From assembly GCA_038496445.1 (NCBI GenBank), contig JALMLS010000566.1, positions 1 to 40,537 of the forward strand: a stretch of DNA of 40,537 nucleotides. The letters run 5' to 3'. A model generated the notes under the pieces. That model was not told the DNA's origin, searched no databases, and worked only from the letters and a program-made list of their open reading frames with translations. Positions 1-11,902 of this stretch are shown here, in pieces. The stretch comes from Trichosphaerium sp. ATCC 40318. Taxonomy: Eukaryota; Discosea; Flabellinia; Trichosidae. Every line of letters begins with the position of its first letter. Position 1 is the stretch's first letter. The position numbers and the translations under genes are program-made.

Positions 1-2
1 AA

Positions 3-1158
3 AACCCTCCTTTTAATGACCTTGCAGCTCAATGGATAGAACAGCAAATGAAGGACAGGTGGAGCTCACTTATATCTGTAGACGAAATAGTATCCTCAGT
101 GGTTCAACTACTAGAAAAACTAGACGTACTTGACGATACATACATATTTTACTCAAGTGATCACGTGCGCTAATTGTTTTTTCTTTTTGAGTCTTTACGA
201 CTTAGTTCTTATCTTCTTAGGGGTATAAACTAGGTCAATGGCGTGTGGCTACATCCAAACTACAGCCTTATGAAACTGATATCCGTATCCCTTACATTGT
301 TCGCGGTCCTGGTATTAAGCCAGGTGCCAAGATTCCGCAAGTCAGTGGCAACGTTGATTTTACGCCAACAATGCTCGATCTAGCTGGAGTTTCAAAGCCA
401 AAATTTATGGATGGTGCCTTATAAACAATACAAATAGCTTTTAATAACCTACCTGTTTAGGAAAGAGTCTTGCACCGTTCTTTATTTCCGAAGAAAACCC
501 GTACTTTAAGCCTTTTGACCCTGAAGAAAAACAAAAGTATACGAATGCGTGGAGAAAACACTTTTTAATAGAGTTTAAATCTATTGCAGCTTTGTACAAT
601 GACCACGCAGATATATGGGTACAAAAGCATTAACTCCACAACCACAATAGCTCCTGCTTTCGTGTATTTGACAAGAATATAGGTACCTGATAACACTTAC
701 CATGGTCACAACGGTAAAGGACCTAGATCGCCGGTAGGTGATAAAAAGTGTGTACTTGGTAAAGGCGTTGGTGACGGTGAGTTTCCATACATATAATTGT
801 ACTCTTACTAACCACACAGGCACATGTTGGTACATTGATGATCCGTCTTCAAACACTTGGCGTGCTTTGCGTGTCTTGAACGAAAACAGCAACCTTGTAT
901 ACATTGAATTTGATCACACGTGGACATGGTCTAACACATCCATTGAGTTCAGAGAATTATATGATATTGATAGCGATCCATACCAGGTATTTCTTATTTT
1001 TTAATTATTATACGACAACATCAGATCATAATTCAACGTTTTAGATGAAAAACTTGATAAATACCACGAGTCCAACTGTACTCGCTGATCTGCACCAAAC
1101 TCTTCAAAAATACCAAGAATGCAAAGGAAACATTGCAACTGAATCCAACTGCGTATAA
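3..1158 (+). CDS. GNS: N-acetylglucosamine-6-sulfatase (C-terminal part, 5'-truncated by window)
   Basis: Lysosomal-type sulfatase that removes 6-O-sulfate from N-acetylglucosamine in glycosaminoglycans. Only the C-terminal part is present; the active-site Cys region lies upstream of the window. Six exons splice cleanly: 3-164, 221-413, 461-618, 683-749, 830-986 and 1045-1158. The joined protein contains YIFYSSDHGYKLGQW, the RGPGIKPGAK stretch, NVDFTPTMLDLAG and MDGKSLAPF, then a C-terminal C-x-C plus IDDPSSNTWRALRV block and YDIDSDPYQ. All of these match the order and spacing of animal GNS. The introns are 56, 47, 64, 80 and 58 nt. The first donor lies inside a CACGTG hexamer (CAC|GTGCGC). 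The stop is TAA at 1156-1158. A related arylsulfatase of the same family is the only serious alternative. Confidence 0.85.
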
Positions 1159-1507
1159 AATAAACGCGACTCATCTGTTCAGTACTGGCTATGGTAGTAT
1201 TAAATTGTGACTTGAATCGATTATCAACTCATGAGTTTCACCTTTTAAGTCTTGTTGCGTCACACGTGCGCCAAATCATCAAGCAGTTTAGTAATATAGA
1301 TCTGGCAAACACTATCTTTCTTCTGTACAGATAATTGTGTACAACACTTTGGGAATAGTTAACGATCTTGAACTCTGAGAAAAGTTGATGAAAACTGGGA
1401 AATATCAGTGAAATAATTAACCGAATGGTTGTAGGTTTGTGAATTTCACAAGTTCTGTTGGTATCATAATTTTAAGGCTTTATTGTCTGTAATACACCGT
1501 GTAACGT
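1159..1507. other. Intergenic spacer between sulfatase and SPRY/F-box/WD40 genes
   Basis: AT-rich spacer of about 350 bp holding the sulfatase 3' end and the promoter of the next gene. It contains one CACGTG at about 1264. No coding signal was seen. Confidence 0.5.
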
Positions 1508-4301
1508 ATGCTAGACCCTCAAAGGTGCTCACAGCTTCTAAATCTAGATGAAGAGGAAGTTGTTGTCGTTTTTGAACCGGATTGCGTAGAAACGACTCAT
1601 AAAGTGGGGAATGTATTCGGCATACCTCCTGTCCATATAAACGGCAGTAATAAGCGATATTTCGAGGTTTTATTGTTAAAAAACCGCGGCGGCGTTCATA
1701 TCGGTACGCACACGCTTAGTATATTATATCACTGCTTATTAACGCGTTTTAAAGGTTTTGTAAATAGTAACGCGTATGAAGTGACTAAACCTATCCCAAT
1801 GGGTATTGGAAGTAAACCAGGGACTTGGGCCATTGATTCGTATCGAATGGCATTTGGTACGCTAAAGCATAACATCAAAAAACTTTTCAAAAAAAAATGA
1901 TTGGTTTCTTTTCACTAACTTTGATTCTCGATATCAGGACATAACAACAGATGGAAAAGTTATGGAACTAGAAAATTAAAGGCAGGTGATGTCATATCTG
2001 TTTTAGTTGATAGCACAAGAAGAAGCTTAGAATTTTGGCTCAACGGAAAAAGGCACGTGTTTGAGGTGGCCTTGTTTTTTTCTTTCTCGCAGAAAATCGA
2101 TGTCCTGTAGAAAGTGCATTTATAATTTTTTCTAACGTTTTGCTTCAGTATGGGTATGGCATGTAAGAATCTAAGAATGGGTTCTATACTGTATCCAGCA
2201 TTTACACTGAGTCACAAAAACACTAAAATGAGGTAATTGCATATTAATATTCTTCGCTGTTCTTGTACTTAGTGCTCACACGTGGGTTTTAGAGTAAATT
2301 TTGGTGCTAGAGAAGAAATAGGATTTTTTCACAAGATGCCTAGGGGTTATTTGCCTATTGCTTTGGCACCCAAAGAGCAAAAAGCTCTTGATAATAAAGT
2401 TGCAATTGAAAATGAAAATTGGAACAAAAAAAATAGCACTGTTCATATCAGCATGCCACCAGAAGTACTCATGACTATGTTGAGTTTCGTTCATTCTGGC
2501 GCTATTATGGAATTACATAAAGTGTGTAGATACTTCCAAGATATACTAGAGTACGCAGCAGGACAACTTTTGATATCAGAAAACTAAACAAAAATAGGCA
2601 AGACTTTTTTTGGAAGTTGATTCTCGAAAATCAGTTTGACATTCTTGCTTCAACATCAGAGGCACAACAAGCGTACGGGACTATATATCACATTTAAAGT
2701 ATGTTAATGTTGTTAGTGATGAAGACGATGGTTGGAGTGATGAAGAGGATATGGCAGTATTGTACAAAGAAAAAATTATTCCTGAGTTAAGAACATTTCC
2801 CGAAAAGAGAACAGAATCAAAGAGCTCTCTAAGACGACGTTACTACACTCGATGGAACTGGGAGCTTGGTAAATACAAGCGAAAGCGATTTCAAGTTAAG
2901 GATATTACTGAACAACCTTGTTGTATGAAGTATGATCAAGATAACTTGTATCTTGGTGCCTTTGAACACATCTATGTTTTGCCATGTGATGACACTTGTA
3001 CGTCCATCCTTTGCCTCTTACTCACAGATATCTTACCAACTGTTATTTTACTTAGACGGTCGGTTTTGTACAACTAAGAAACAAGATAACACGCAATTCA
3101 TAGACTTGGCTATAGGAGAGAGTATCATTGTAGGGTAAGCAGAGAACAACCTACAAAAAAAAACAACAGCAATTTTTCCTTCTTTCCTAACTATTGCTCT
3201 AGTTCAACCACCTTTACAATGCGCGTGTACTCAAAGCACTCTATGAAGTTACTCTCATATTTCGAAGGTACATTTTCAGTACCATGCGCAATAACTGACA
3301 AAGAACTTTGCACCTAGATTTTCGAGGAATTTCATCTATAGATTACTCAAACATCTCGAATAAAATATTGTACAACGAGTCATCCAAATACGGTATCATT
3401 GATGTAGAAACTGAAGAAGTTATACGTTACAACGCTGTATTTGATAACAACAAGACTATATCTAAGATTCAGTTCTGTACTGAAAAAGGAGATACAGCAG
3501 TCATGTCGTCCATACAAAGCTCTGATGTCTTGTTTTATGACAGCAGAGGGAATGATTTGAAACTTCATCTTGTTAAACACCACGGACCAGCTATTGCTGA
3601 TTTTTACTACAAAGACAAAATGCTTGTTACAGGAGGTAAGAAACAACGTTTGAAGAACAGACTTTCCTCGTGAAAAAGCAATACTAATTTTTCTTTGAAG
3701 GAATTGACGGAAATGTAAGACTGTACGATTTAAGGTGGCCTAAAGATGAGGTTTCAACGCTGTGGGGAGATAAGAGAGTTATTACATCCATGGCATACGC
3801 GCCAGATCACCGCCTCATAACAGGTACATTGCAGTCAAGCAAATCCTAGCTATCTTGTTTCTTTTTTCATGCTTTACGTTTATCTTACCACGTGCCTCTT
3901 TAGCCGCACGTGATCAAACTTTGACATATTGGGATATCAACAACGCTACTGTGAAGTATGTTGTAGATACCAAAGGACCAGGTACTTAATCATAACCCTC
4001 ACAACCTAATGTTTTGTTATTTCTCAATTTTTTTTTAGTACTAGCAATGCACATGACACCTGATAAACTCTTCACATTAAATACTACAAAGAAAATCACT
4101 GAGTTTAATTTTGATGTTAATATATCAAGAAACTGGCGTGCTAGAAGAAAATCATACCTGCATATGGCTAAATTCGCAAAAGACCAAAACGATGTATATA
4201 GAAGAAAAAGGTACAATGTAAATAACAAGAAAAATAATGTACCACAACAACGTAAAAAACAAACCTACAGTAGTGAGTTCCCATCGCTATCTCGTAAATA
4301 A
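1508..4301 (+). CDS. SPRY - F-box - WD40 protein, multi-exon
   Basis: Likely a substrate receptor of an SCF-type ubiquitin ligase. The F-box would bind Skp1, and the SPRY and WD40 modules would bind targets. The start is the ATG at 1508. The SPRY domain is spread over five exons: KRYFEV.. and GGVHIG, then PIPMGIGSKPGTWAIDSY, LKAGDVISVLVDSTRRSLEF with WLNGKRH, ILYPAFTL, and VNFGAREEIGFF followed by GYLPIAL. The F-box follows (ISMPPEVLMTMLSFV..LHKVCRYFQDILE|QDFFWKLILE) and is restored by a 47-nt intron at 2551-2597. WD-type repeats fill the rest (DGNVRLYDLRWP, ARDQTLTYWDI). The tail is basic and ends in TAA at 4299-4301. Other introns include 1704-1754, 1857-1937, 2059-2148 and 2233-2292. One frame change near 2680-2700 is not explained by an obvious intron. 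The triple-domain order is unusual. Confidence 0.75.
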
Positions 4302-5087
4302 AAAAATGTAACAAAGACAGTCTCAGTAAAAAAATCATGTGATTGAATTGTACCCAAGTCCAGCTTGCTGTTCAGCCAAAAAGGGTTCGAAACCACTTCT
4401 TTACATAAAATACAATCCTGTTACGTCATACGAATTGAGTTCAAACTCACTTCGCTTGTGAGCGGCGCTTAGGAGGGTACTTTGTGGCTCTCAAGTTCAA
4501 CTCATGTCATTTTATAGTTGCTATACAAAGTTGGTTGATCGTTCGTGCCGCCTTCTCTCCTCTAAAAAAAGAGTAAAAAAAAAGCACATGATACTTGGGT
4601 TTCTGCATCATTTCTGTAACGGTTTTGTTGAGTGCGCATACATCCCTTTAGATATACTAACGGATAAAACGTTTAGTGTTAACACAAACACCAAGCGAGA
4701 ACCTGTGTAAACTGATATATTGTAAAGACAAGTTATCAATGTAAAAAATCCCAACCGAATTGTTATGTACACGGACTGACTAATTTATGGTTTACACATG
4801 GTTGGAAACTATGTACGCAGCTTGATATACCTAAGAATGATATAACTAAGAATGGATGTCTTGTTATTAATACTGTGCATCAACCCGACCATTGTAAATT
4901 TAGACACAGAGTGTCAGGTTATTTGTGTTCGTTAAGTTGCTGCACCAAAACTACAAGGCTAAAAGACAAACTAAAATTAACGTCAACAACTACTCAAGAC
5001 AATCCTCAGATACAAACCAACAAACAACAACTAACGATCGAGCTGATTGAAACCACAAATTCTATTGTACTTCTCCTGTATATCGCT
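4302..5087. other. Intergenic region
   Basis: About 790 bp between the F-box/WD40 gene and the receptor gene. It holds short ORFs without family resemblance. A GGTTCGAAACC string at about 4386 resembles a tRNA B-box, but no A-box or cloverleaf could be built around it. The 3' part is presumed to be the promoter and 5' UTR of the receptor. Confidence 0.5.
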
Positions 5088-8000
5088 ATGAACTCCTTGC
5101 TCGGCATCCGACATTCCCTTATTTTTTTTGGAGTAGTTTTCGTGTTATTATTTAGTACGGTCCCGTCACGTGCGGAACCAGGAGTAATTAGGGTTGGTAC
5201 GTATAGAGTCGTTAGTTGGGTTTAGCCTTTTCAATTTATTTTGTTCTTTCAAGGGTTTACCCTGCCTTTGAATAATACAGGAAGGCTATTCAGTGTACCT
5301 AATGATCACTTTCTGTACGTAATTTATGTTTACAAAGGTGTATCTAACGAAACAACAAGGCTTGGGTTCGAATATAACAGGCGTTGGCTTCAAAAAAATC
5401 CAATAAACGTACGTAGAATATGGCTTGAGCGAACTTCGTATAAAATCAAAATTGTGTATTTCAAAGCTAGTTATCAACAAAAAAACACCCAAACGAGTAA
5501 TTCTGAAACTAACCTTTCGGCTCGGCAAAGAATAACAAAATGGGATTCTTTTTATCCATGCCACGTGTAATTTTATTTTAGCTAACCAATAGTAATTTAC
5601 AACTTACTGTTGAGTATGATGTAACAGATGATGAATTTATTAATAGCACTGTGGCAAAGATTTATAGAGACTACATTGATAGTAAAACTATTTCGTTTCT
5701 ATTTGGTCCTTATAACGGCCGTATGGCACGTGCTGCAGCTGCAGTATCAGAAGACGCAGGATGGATGCTATGTGCGATAAAAAACCAAAAACAGTACTCC
5801 ACGTGTTCTAATCGCGTTTATAGTGAGTTGGATAAACAAAGACACCGATATTCCTCTCCAAGGAAGACGTGTGTTACCGTTACGTATATCCACTAGCAAA
5901 GAATTCGAGTACGTGTTTACACAAAACATGCTTTGTACTAACTACAGCTTTTTTTTTTTAGGATCGTACTAGCAAATTTCCGTGTTGTTGGTGCCAAAAC
6001 GGTGTTGGTTATTCAGCGGAGTAATCATACAGAAGAAGGATGCTTACATCCGGATTTTATACAAGAGATGAATAAGCAAGGTCTCTCACTGTCCGGATCA
6101 ATGAACCTCAAAAATTTTGGTACTGTTGTGCTTTTGTTTTCTTATTTGTTTACACGTGTCTTCTAGGTATACATAACCCGGGCTTCGATTTTGGTAATCG
6201 GACTCTCTACAACGAAATAAGGGCACACGTTAAGAACGAGACCCTTCGTATTATTAAAGAACATGACCCAGATATTTGGATGTATTGTAACCTATCATAT
6301 GGACCTTATATTGTTGAAGTTATGCGCGAGGTAGACTATACACCACGTGCTTTTGTTACTGTGTATCCCAGAACTATCGGAGACCCTTGGGACTATGAAA
6401 CAGCAATCAGGAGTGTACGGACACTGACATTTCCGATATGGAAACACAACATTAACGTTTGCTTTAGTTTGATCGAGATACCAATTTTCCAAACACAGAC
6501 TACTACCATAACATGACTTATCTTTCTAAAGACTTCAAAGAAGTAATGAATACTACACTGGAAGCTCTTATGTTTGATGGTCTACTACCTGGATTAATAC
6601 TTAAGATTGGTCTTGAAGCAATGGACAAAAACGGCTTTAAATTTGAGGTCACAAAGCCTAGAGTGAAGTAAACAACAACTAACTTTTTTAACTCAGCTTG
6701 ATTCAAATGGGCGATTGCGTGTCAGTAACTTTGAGGGAACTTGTACCGGGACAAATAACGTTGTAAGTATTAAGCTGATTTTACTGTTCACATGATATGA
6801 GTCCTAACACGTGTATTTTAGACTGAAGACAGTGGATTTTTGTTTATGCAAAACGAACTAACTGATACGCTTGTAAGAATGAAGATTGATACCGTTGTGG
6901 GTACCTTTGGATGGGATACTCTTAATCAACAGCAGCTAGAAAGTACCATGGTTCAAGTTAGGGATGGTAAACCTAAGCTTGTTTCTCCTGTGTCCATCCA
7001 AGACACTCAGCTTGTATTTCCTATGCCGACTTGGAAAGAACGAGTTTTCGATCCACAATTTGGTAATTTCTCACATAGTTTTTTTTGTTTCTTGCCTGAC
7101 ACTTGTCAATAGGTCATTGGACAGAGATATTAATGGTTACAGTGTCTATTATATTAATCATAAATAGTCTGTGCTGGCTAGCATTCACTCTGCTAGTGTA
7201 CTTGTTCGGATGTTCACCTGACTTAAATCGATCTATTAAGGTTTGTTTTCAGGGTTTTTTTTTCGGGCAGCCTGATTTACTGCTTTTCTAGGCTTCTTCT
7301 CCTGTTTTTATGTGCGTTTTAATACTGGGAAGTATCATACTGTATTGTAGTGTATTCGCTTTTCTACCTAATGTTGTTACGAATTTCACGTGCTCTGCTC
7401 TACCGTGGCTAGCTGATTTAGGTTTCATTTTACTGTTTGGGTATGTACTTTTTATGTTAAACGTTGCATCGCTGACCTCTTTTTAGACCTTTCTTTGCTA
7501 AAGTAAGTTAAGTAAATGGTACATTGTTTTAATTACTTTGAATAGACATTCCGTATTGAGAGACTCTGGAGTGTCAAAACAACTGAAGTGTTCAAAATTT
7601 CCAATTTAGTTGTGCTATCATGGGTACTCGGCATTGTACTTGTCCATGTCATTATTCTTGCTGCTATGGTACCTTTGTGTTATTGATACAGATGCTAAAG
7701 ATTACATACTTAGACTGCATTCGGTGACATACAACGAGAGGAGGTAGTAGTGGATGAAATCCGTATAAGTTACAATTACTATCAGTGTACAGCCAATCAA
7801 ACATTCACAATAATGGCTGGATTTCTTGTTGCATTAAACGTATGCCATTCAAAGGAGACTTCTATTATTGAATAATTCTAGGCTGTTTTACTCGGATTTG
7901 GAGCGTTCTTAGCATACAGAGTTCGCGAGATACCGATGAGGATTTACAACGAGTCAAAAATCATATTCTACTCAGTTTACAACGTGCTCTTCTTCTCAAT

Positions 8001-8294
8001 CATATGCGTTGCTCTATCTATTCCCAATGATATTGAAAGGTATACAAAGTTTATACTAGTATCTTCGTTTGTCATGTTAGGCGCTGGTAAGCTTTTTTTA
8101 TGCTTGGTTTTGAGTCCTGACTTTTTGTCTTTGTTTTTTTTCTAGCTATCACTGTAAATGTTCTTTTTCTGTATAAGATACATCGCTTTGTCAAAACGCT
8201 TAATGGTTCATACTCTGACTCTACACATCAAACGGATGTATCAAAGGGTGCAAAGAGCAGTATGACAGATACTAAAAATAGTCAAGTACTCTGA
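5088..8294 (+). CDS. Class C G-protein-coupled receptor (GABA-B/metabotropic-glutamate-like)
   Basis: Plasma-membrane receptor with an extracellular Venus-flytrap domain and a seven-helix 7tm_3 bundle. It would signal through heterotrimeric G proteins; the ligand is unknown. The start ATG at 5088 opens a signal peptide (MNSLLGIRHSLIFFGVVFVL..). The bilobed ligand-binding part runs to about 7060 and shows FLFGPYNGRMARAAAAVSE, LVIQRSN, and N-glycosylation sites such as NLSYG and NMTYL. The helix bundle starts at GHWTEILMVTVSI. It contains the class C signatures IKASSPVFMCVLILG, CSALPWLADLGFILLFG and PFFAKTFRIERLW. TM7 and a Ser/Thr-rich tail end at TGA 8292-8294. Many short introns occur, and one exon is only 16 nt (7487-7502). 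A cysteine-rich domain, as in glutamate receptors, is not seen, so the GABA-B-like subgroup fits better. Confidence 0.9.
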
Positions 8295-9099
8295 CTTTGG
8301 CTAGTGCACTGACCTTATGATGTTAATAAACATACGTTTGTCTTGTAAATATACAGTAATTTCAGGTTTTCTACAAATTGTCTACATTTTGGCAATCACG
8401 AAACATTGCGTCAATAAGTAGCCAAACTGTACAATTCAATGATGTGCTAATAGCCACTAACACATCTTTCCTCCCAATAATCGCGTATAGCTAGTTCTGG
8501 AGCAAGTATTCTACCCTTTAAGTATACACTTTCATTAGCTTCTTGAAGAATAGTCTCAGCTAGGAATATTTCTTCAATTGTACAGATGTTATTTGTTAGA
8601 CCAATCCTCAATCCCAACAAAAGCTATTGCAAGACGATCTAGGAGGAAAGGAACACACTGTCCCTGACCGATAGCTCTGGCGCAGAGCGAGCGTGTGTGG
8701 TTTATTTACCTAACACGCTTGCATGTACATGAAAAAATGAAGAAAACGAAAAAAACAAAATTTTACGGGTGGTAGTGGGTGGTGATTTCTGCTTGCTATT
8801 GAATAAACTGCCTCAGTTGGTTGCTTGTCTTTGTTGGATCAGTCCAGCTCGTTCAAACGCCTGAAATGTCTCGCATGTTCAGACAAAAGAGCTACTAAAG
8901 CTGTCCTTCTTTTCCTTACCAATATTTGGCTTGAGATTATGGTAACTAAAAACAACACACTTGAAATCCAAGCGATGCTTAGTTTAGAGTAGGGCTCTTA
9001 TAGAGACTAGACCAGGTAAATTTATGAGGTTTTTCACATCTGTATTGTCATGTATATTAGTAGGAGGCACGTTGTTCCCATTTTTCTTCGTGTTGATTT
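8295..9099. other. Intergenic region
   Basis: About 800 bp downstream of the receptor. No convincing ORF or RNA gene was seen. A methionine codon at 9024 opens a short hydrophobic ORF in another frame. It could be an upstream exon of the following membrane-protein gene, but no splice joining it was found. Confidence 0.4.
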
Positions 9100-9873
9100 A
9101 TGTTTTTGTTAGCTCTGTTTCTTGTTGAGTTGCTCTTTTTTGTGCTGTATGCATGTATCAGAAGAGATGCCTTGGCACCTATTTGGATAATAGAAAATGT
9201 CTATTCATTGTTGTCATTTATAATTCTATTTGGAAGCTTGATTTGTATGGGCTTCAAAACAAGAAGTACATTAAGTGTTAGCAAAGATGCTTTCAGAAAT
9301 ACGGAAAAAGTACGTGCTAAGTAGCTCTCCCGCAATACTTTATTGTTGTTCCCTTACTACTGTTGATTCGTCTGCAGTCTTGGGAATAGTGATATTGAGT
9401 GAACAGTGAAGGAATATTGAGTGGGGCTCAAAACAGTTTCTTTTTGAAAAGGACTCACTTTGTGGTAGATACATATCCTTGTATTGGTGTCCATATCCGT
9501 TTTCTTTATTGTGTTTATCACGCTTGTACCAATGAAAATTCTATTTCTAGTCAAATTTACAGCTGAAAAAGCAGAACGTGTCACTGCAAGTGTTGTTTTT
9601 AGAATTATATTAAACCTTACAGAATGCATTCTTATCATTGGTTTTATTGTAACAACGACACCAAGTAGTCGGAGAACTACAAGTGAAACGTGTATGTACC
9701 CTAAAAATGGTCTTAATTATATTGACTCGATGCTTAGAAGTCTCGAATCCACGGGAAATCATTGGCAAATCAACATGCGCTTCAATACAATCCTCACGTT
9801 TTTAGTACCTTTGCATACATTGCACTATATTCTTGAGAACGGGGGAATTCTGAACTTGAGAATAGTGTTGTAG
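9100..9873 (+). CDS. Small multi-pass membrane protein, family unknown
   Basis: Two exons, 9100-9309 and 9469-9873, join in phase 0 (donor AAA|GTACGT, acceptor GGTAG|ATA) to give about 204 residues. Hydrophobic stretches begin at MFLLALFLVELLFFVLYACI and NVYSLLSFIILFGSLICMG. Two more follow in exon 2, around LVSISVFFIVFITLVPMKI and FRIILNLTECILIIGFIV. That gives about four membrane spans plus a longer soluble tail. The 159-nt intron is longer than most here and could hide a further small exon. The gene lies downstream of the class C receptor on the same strand, but I see no sequence link to it. No family was recognised. Confidence 0.5.
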
Positions 9874-10193
9874 TTACTGACACATAGTGTTGTTAAAGGA
9901 CTGAAGTCAAGTGGAGTCGACTCGACTGAGTGGCCTAGTCAACTCCAAATTTTTGGCATCGGCTGACTGTGTGAATCGAAATGGCCTCAAATTCAGAAAA
10001 AACTAGGTAGCAAAAAAAAATGATAGTTAGGAGCAAAGTATATTTATTAACATAGTACCATTCCCTTGTGTTATATTAATGTAGTAGAGACTATTGTAGT
10101 ACAATATAGTAACAGTAAGAACAGTACACTGTCAACTAGACGGTGGTGGATTGTAATCATGAGGATGTGACTGTCCATTGTTAGGTTCAATGG
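9874..10193. other. Convergent intergenic region
   Basis: 3' ends of a plus-strand and a minus-strand gene meet here. The region contains a short palindrome (GAGTCGACTC near 9919) and AT-rich sequence. No gene was seen. Confidence 0.4.
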
Positions 10194-10778
10194 TCATAAA
10201 TCGGCTTCTTCACCAGCCGACCACTCTTCTAAGTTTTTTGATCCGTCTTCATGCCAAGCATGATAATAACACACAATGTGGTCATTCTTGTAAACACATT
10301 TCGTCTTCAGTTGTCCGTTGTCATGCCACTCAACATAGTCACCATTCATCACTCCAAATGTACAAGTATAAACACATTTGCGTTCACCATTAAAATGCCA
10401 CGACTTGAACTGGCCATTGAGACCTGAACGAACATAGTTTGCAGTCCATGCTAAAGTTCCATTTGAATACCATTCATTAGCCTCGCCTTCAACCAAGCCT
10501 TCTTTGTAGAAACGCACAATCGCAACTTTTCCATTCGGATGATATTTTGTGCTTTTGCCATGCGGTTTACCATTCTTGTAGTTCTGTAGATGCTTATATG
10601 TCGCTTGTGGACCACTTTTTAGCCAAGCGCCACTCTTTTCGAAGTCTTTATTAAACCGTGTTGTTGTAGCTGCTAATTTGCAAAGCAAAGGCAATTTTAA
10701 GTAGATTTCACGGTCAGTATTTAATATCAAGTGTTGTAGCTCCAGAGGGAGTACGGTTAATATTGTTGCCTCTGTCAT
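10194..10778 (-). CDS. Intronless F-box-like protein with YwqK/MORN-type repeats (short paralogue)
   Basis: Single-exon protein of 194 residues. The N-terminus (VLPLELQHLILNTDREIYLK) looks like an F-box or a related degenerate helix motif. It is followed by a conserved linker (..RFNKDFEKSGAWLKSG) and four to five copies of a ~23-residue repeat of the W-x2-NG-x8-Y-x3-G-x2-G type. Examples are NEWYSNGTLAW, KSWHFNGERK and VEWHDNGQLK. This repeat is the COG2849/YwqK variant of MORN. It shares the N-terminal domain with the 432-residue protein at 30613-31911, so the two are dispersed paralogues. Related repeat proteins are abundant in Marseilleviridae and other giant viruses. Lack of introns among intron-rich neighbours fits acquisition from such a source, but that is inference. 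Function unknown; protein binding is likely. Confidence 0.75.
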   Translation of the reverse strand: MTEATILTVLPLELQHLILNTDREIYLKLPLLCKLAATTTRFNKDFEKSGAWLKSGPQATYKHLQNYKNGKPHGKSTKYHPNGKVAIVRFYKEGLVEGEANEWYSNGTLAWTANYVRSGLNGQFKSWHFNGERKCVYTCTFGVMNGDYVEWHDNGQLKTKCVYKNDHIVCYYHAWHEDGSKNLEEWSAGEEADL

Positions 10779-11902
10779 TGCTTAATTCAACAAAACTAGA
10801 ATTAATTGAGCGATTAGGAACTTGCAAGGGCTACCACGTAAGCAGTTTTACAATTTTTGGTACAAAGAAAAGTGTTGACACAATTTAATCAGTCAATGTT
10901 ATTCTGTGAATTATTGCACAACTTACTTACAGTAAACTCAAACGCTGAAATTTCAGTTGAAATACTGTGGTTTTTTTTGCAGTAAGTATCATTTTCATTA
11001 AAGACAGTTACTGTAGTTCGATTATACCAAAATAGCTTATCAAAAGTCAATGTGCTTCTTCTCACTGTACTCACTGACGACGGCCACCATAGCCATAGAT
11101 ATTAATTACCTGATACCATATTGAAGTGTTGAAAGCACATGCTAGCTTTTACAGTCTTGGACAATCTAGTTGTAATTTACGGGTAGAATAATCAAGTTTG
11201 ACTTTTTTAGAGAAAGGCCTGTTTGGCCTGATTGTGTACACTATCAGGTAACAATCAAAAATATGCTTATCGATAAACACTGTGATACCACTCAAGTCTC
11301 CTACTAGGTAGCATTCATTCAGAACGAGTTAATGTAATAAAGAAGAAAACGCCTTTGATAGAGCCTTACTCATAAAGGAAGCTTGTGGATGATGTTGCAT
11401 ATGGCACCGTCTATCTTTGACGTTCCAAGTAGGAGTGTCTTTTACACATCTCCTTGAATCGAGTACATCAATGAAAGAGTGGACGTAAGACTTTTAACAA
11501 AGTACAAAATCCACTTACAAATACAAGCGTGAAGTACTTTAAAAAGCTGTACTCTTCAAGCACAAGTCGAAGTAATGTGGCAATGTGTTAAGCATATTCA
11601 CGTGATATGTGAACTAACTATTAGTTCAATTTTATTTGTAGGAGTAAAGCAATCCCCAACTTAGAATTGTTACGATAGTAAAAATCATCAATCTTGGGAA
11701 TATTTAACTTAGTTTGTAGGTACTACAGTCCTAATAGCATTTTCCACTTATTCTCACAACTCTTTATAAAAGTTTATATTGAACCATTGTATTTAAGTGT
11801 GAGATAAACTGACAATCATTACTATTTTATTTTATTTTCTGGATTTTTTCTTACAGTTTTTTTTTGAAAGAGTAGCACTAACGTGTCTCTAGTTGTAAAA
11901 TT
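10779..11902. other. Intergenic region, no gene seen
   Basis: About 1.1 kb of AT-rich sequence between two minus-strand genes. Short ORFs show no recognisable family. It contains a CACGTG at about 11600. It should hold the promoter of the repeat-protein gene and the 3' end of the transcription-factor gene. Confidence 0.4.

Noticed and set aside
2551-2597. Apparent frameshift/stop inside the F-box
   Set aside because: A 47-nt GT-AG intron (donor GTACGC, acceptor AAATAG) joins both halves in frame and restores a normal F-box C-terminus.
4320-4400. tRNA gene suggested by GGTTCGAAACC
   Set aside because: No A-box, anticodon stem or acceptor stem could be formed on either strand.
9024-9125. Hydrophobic ORF MRFFTSVLSC as the start of the 9.1-kb membrane protein
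   Set aside because: It is out of frame with the ATG at 9100 and no intron of plausible size links them.
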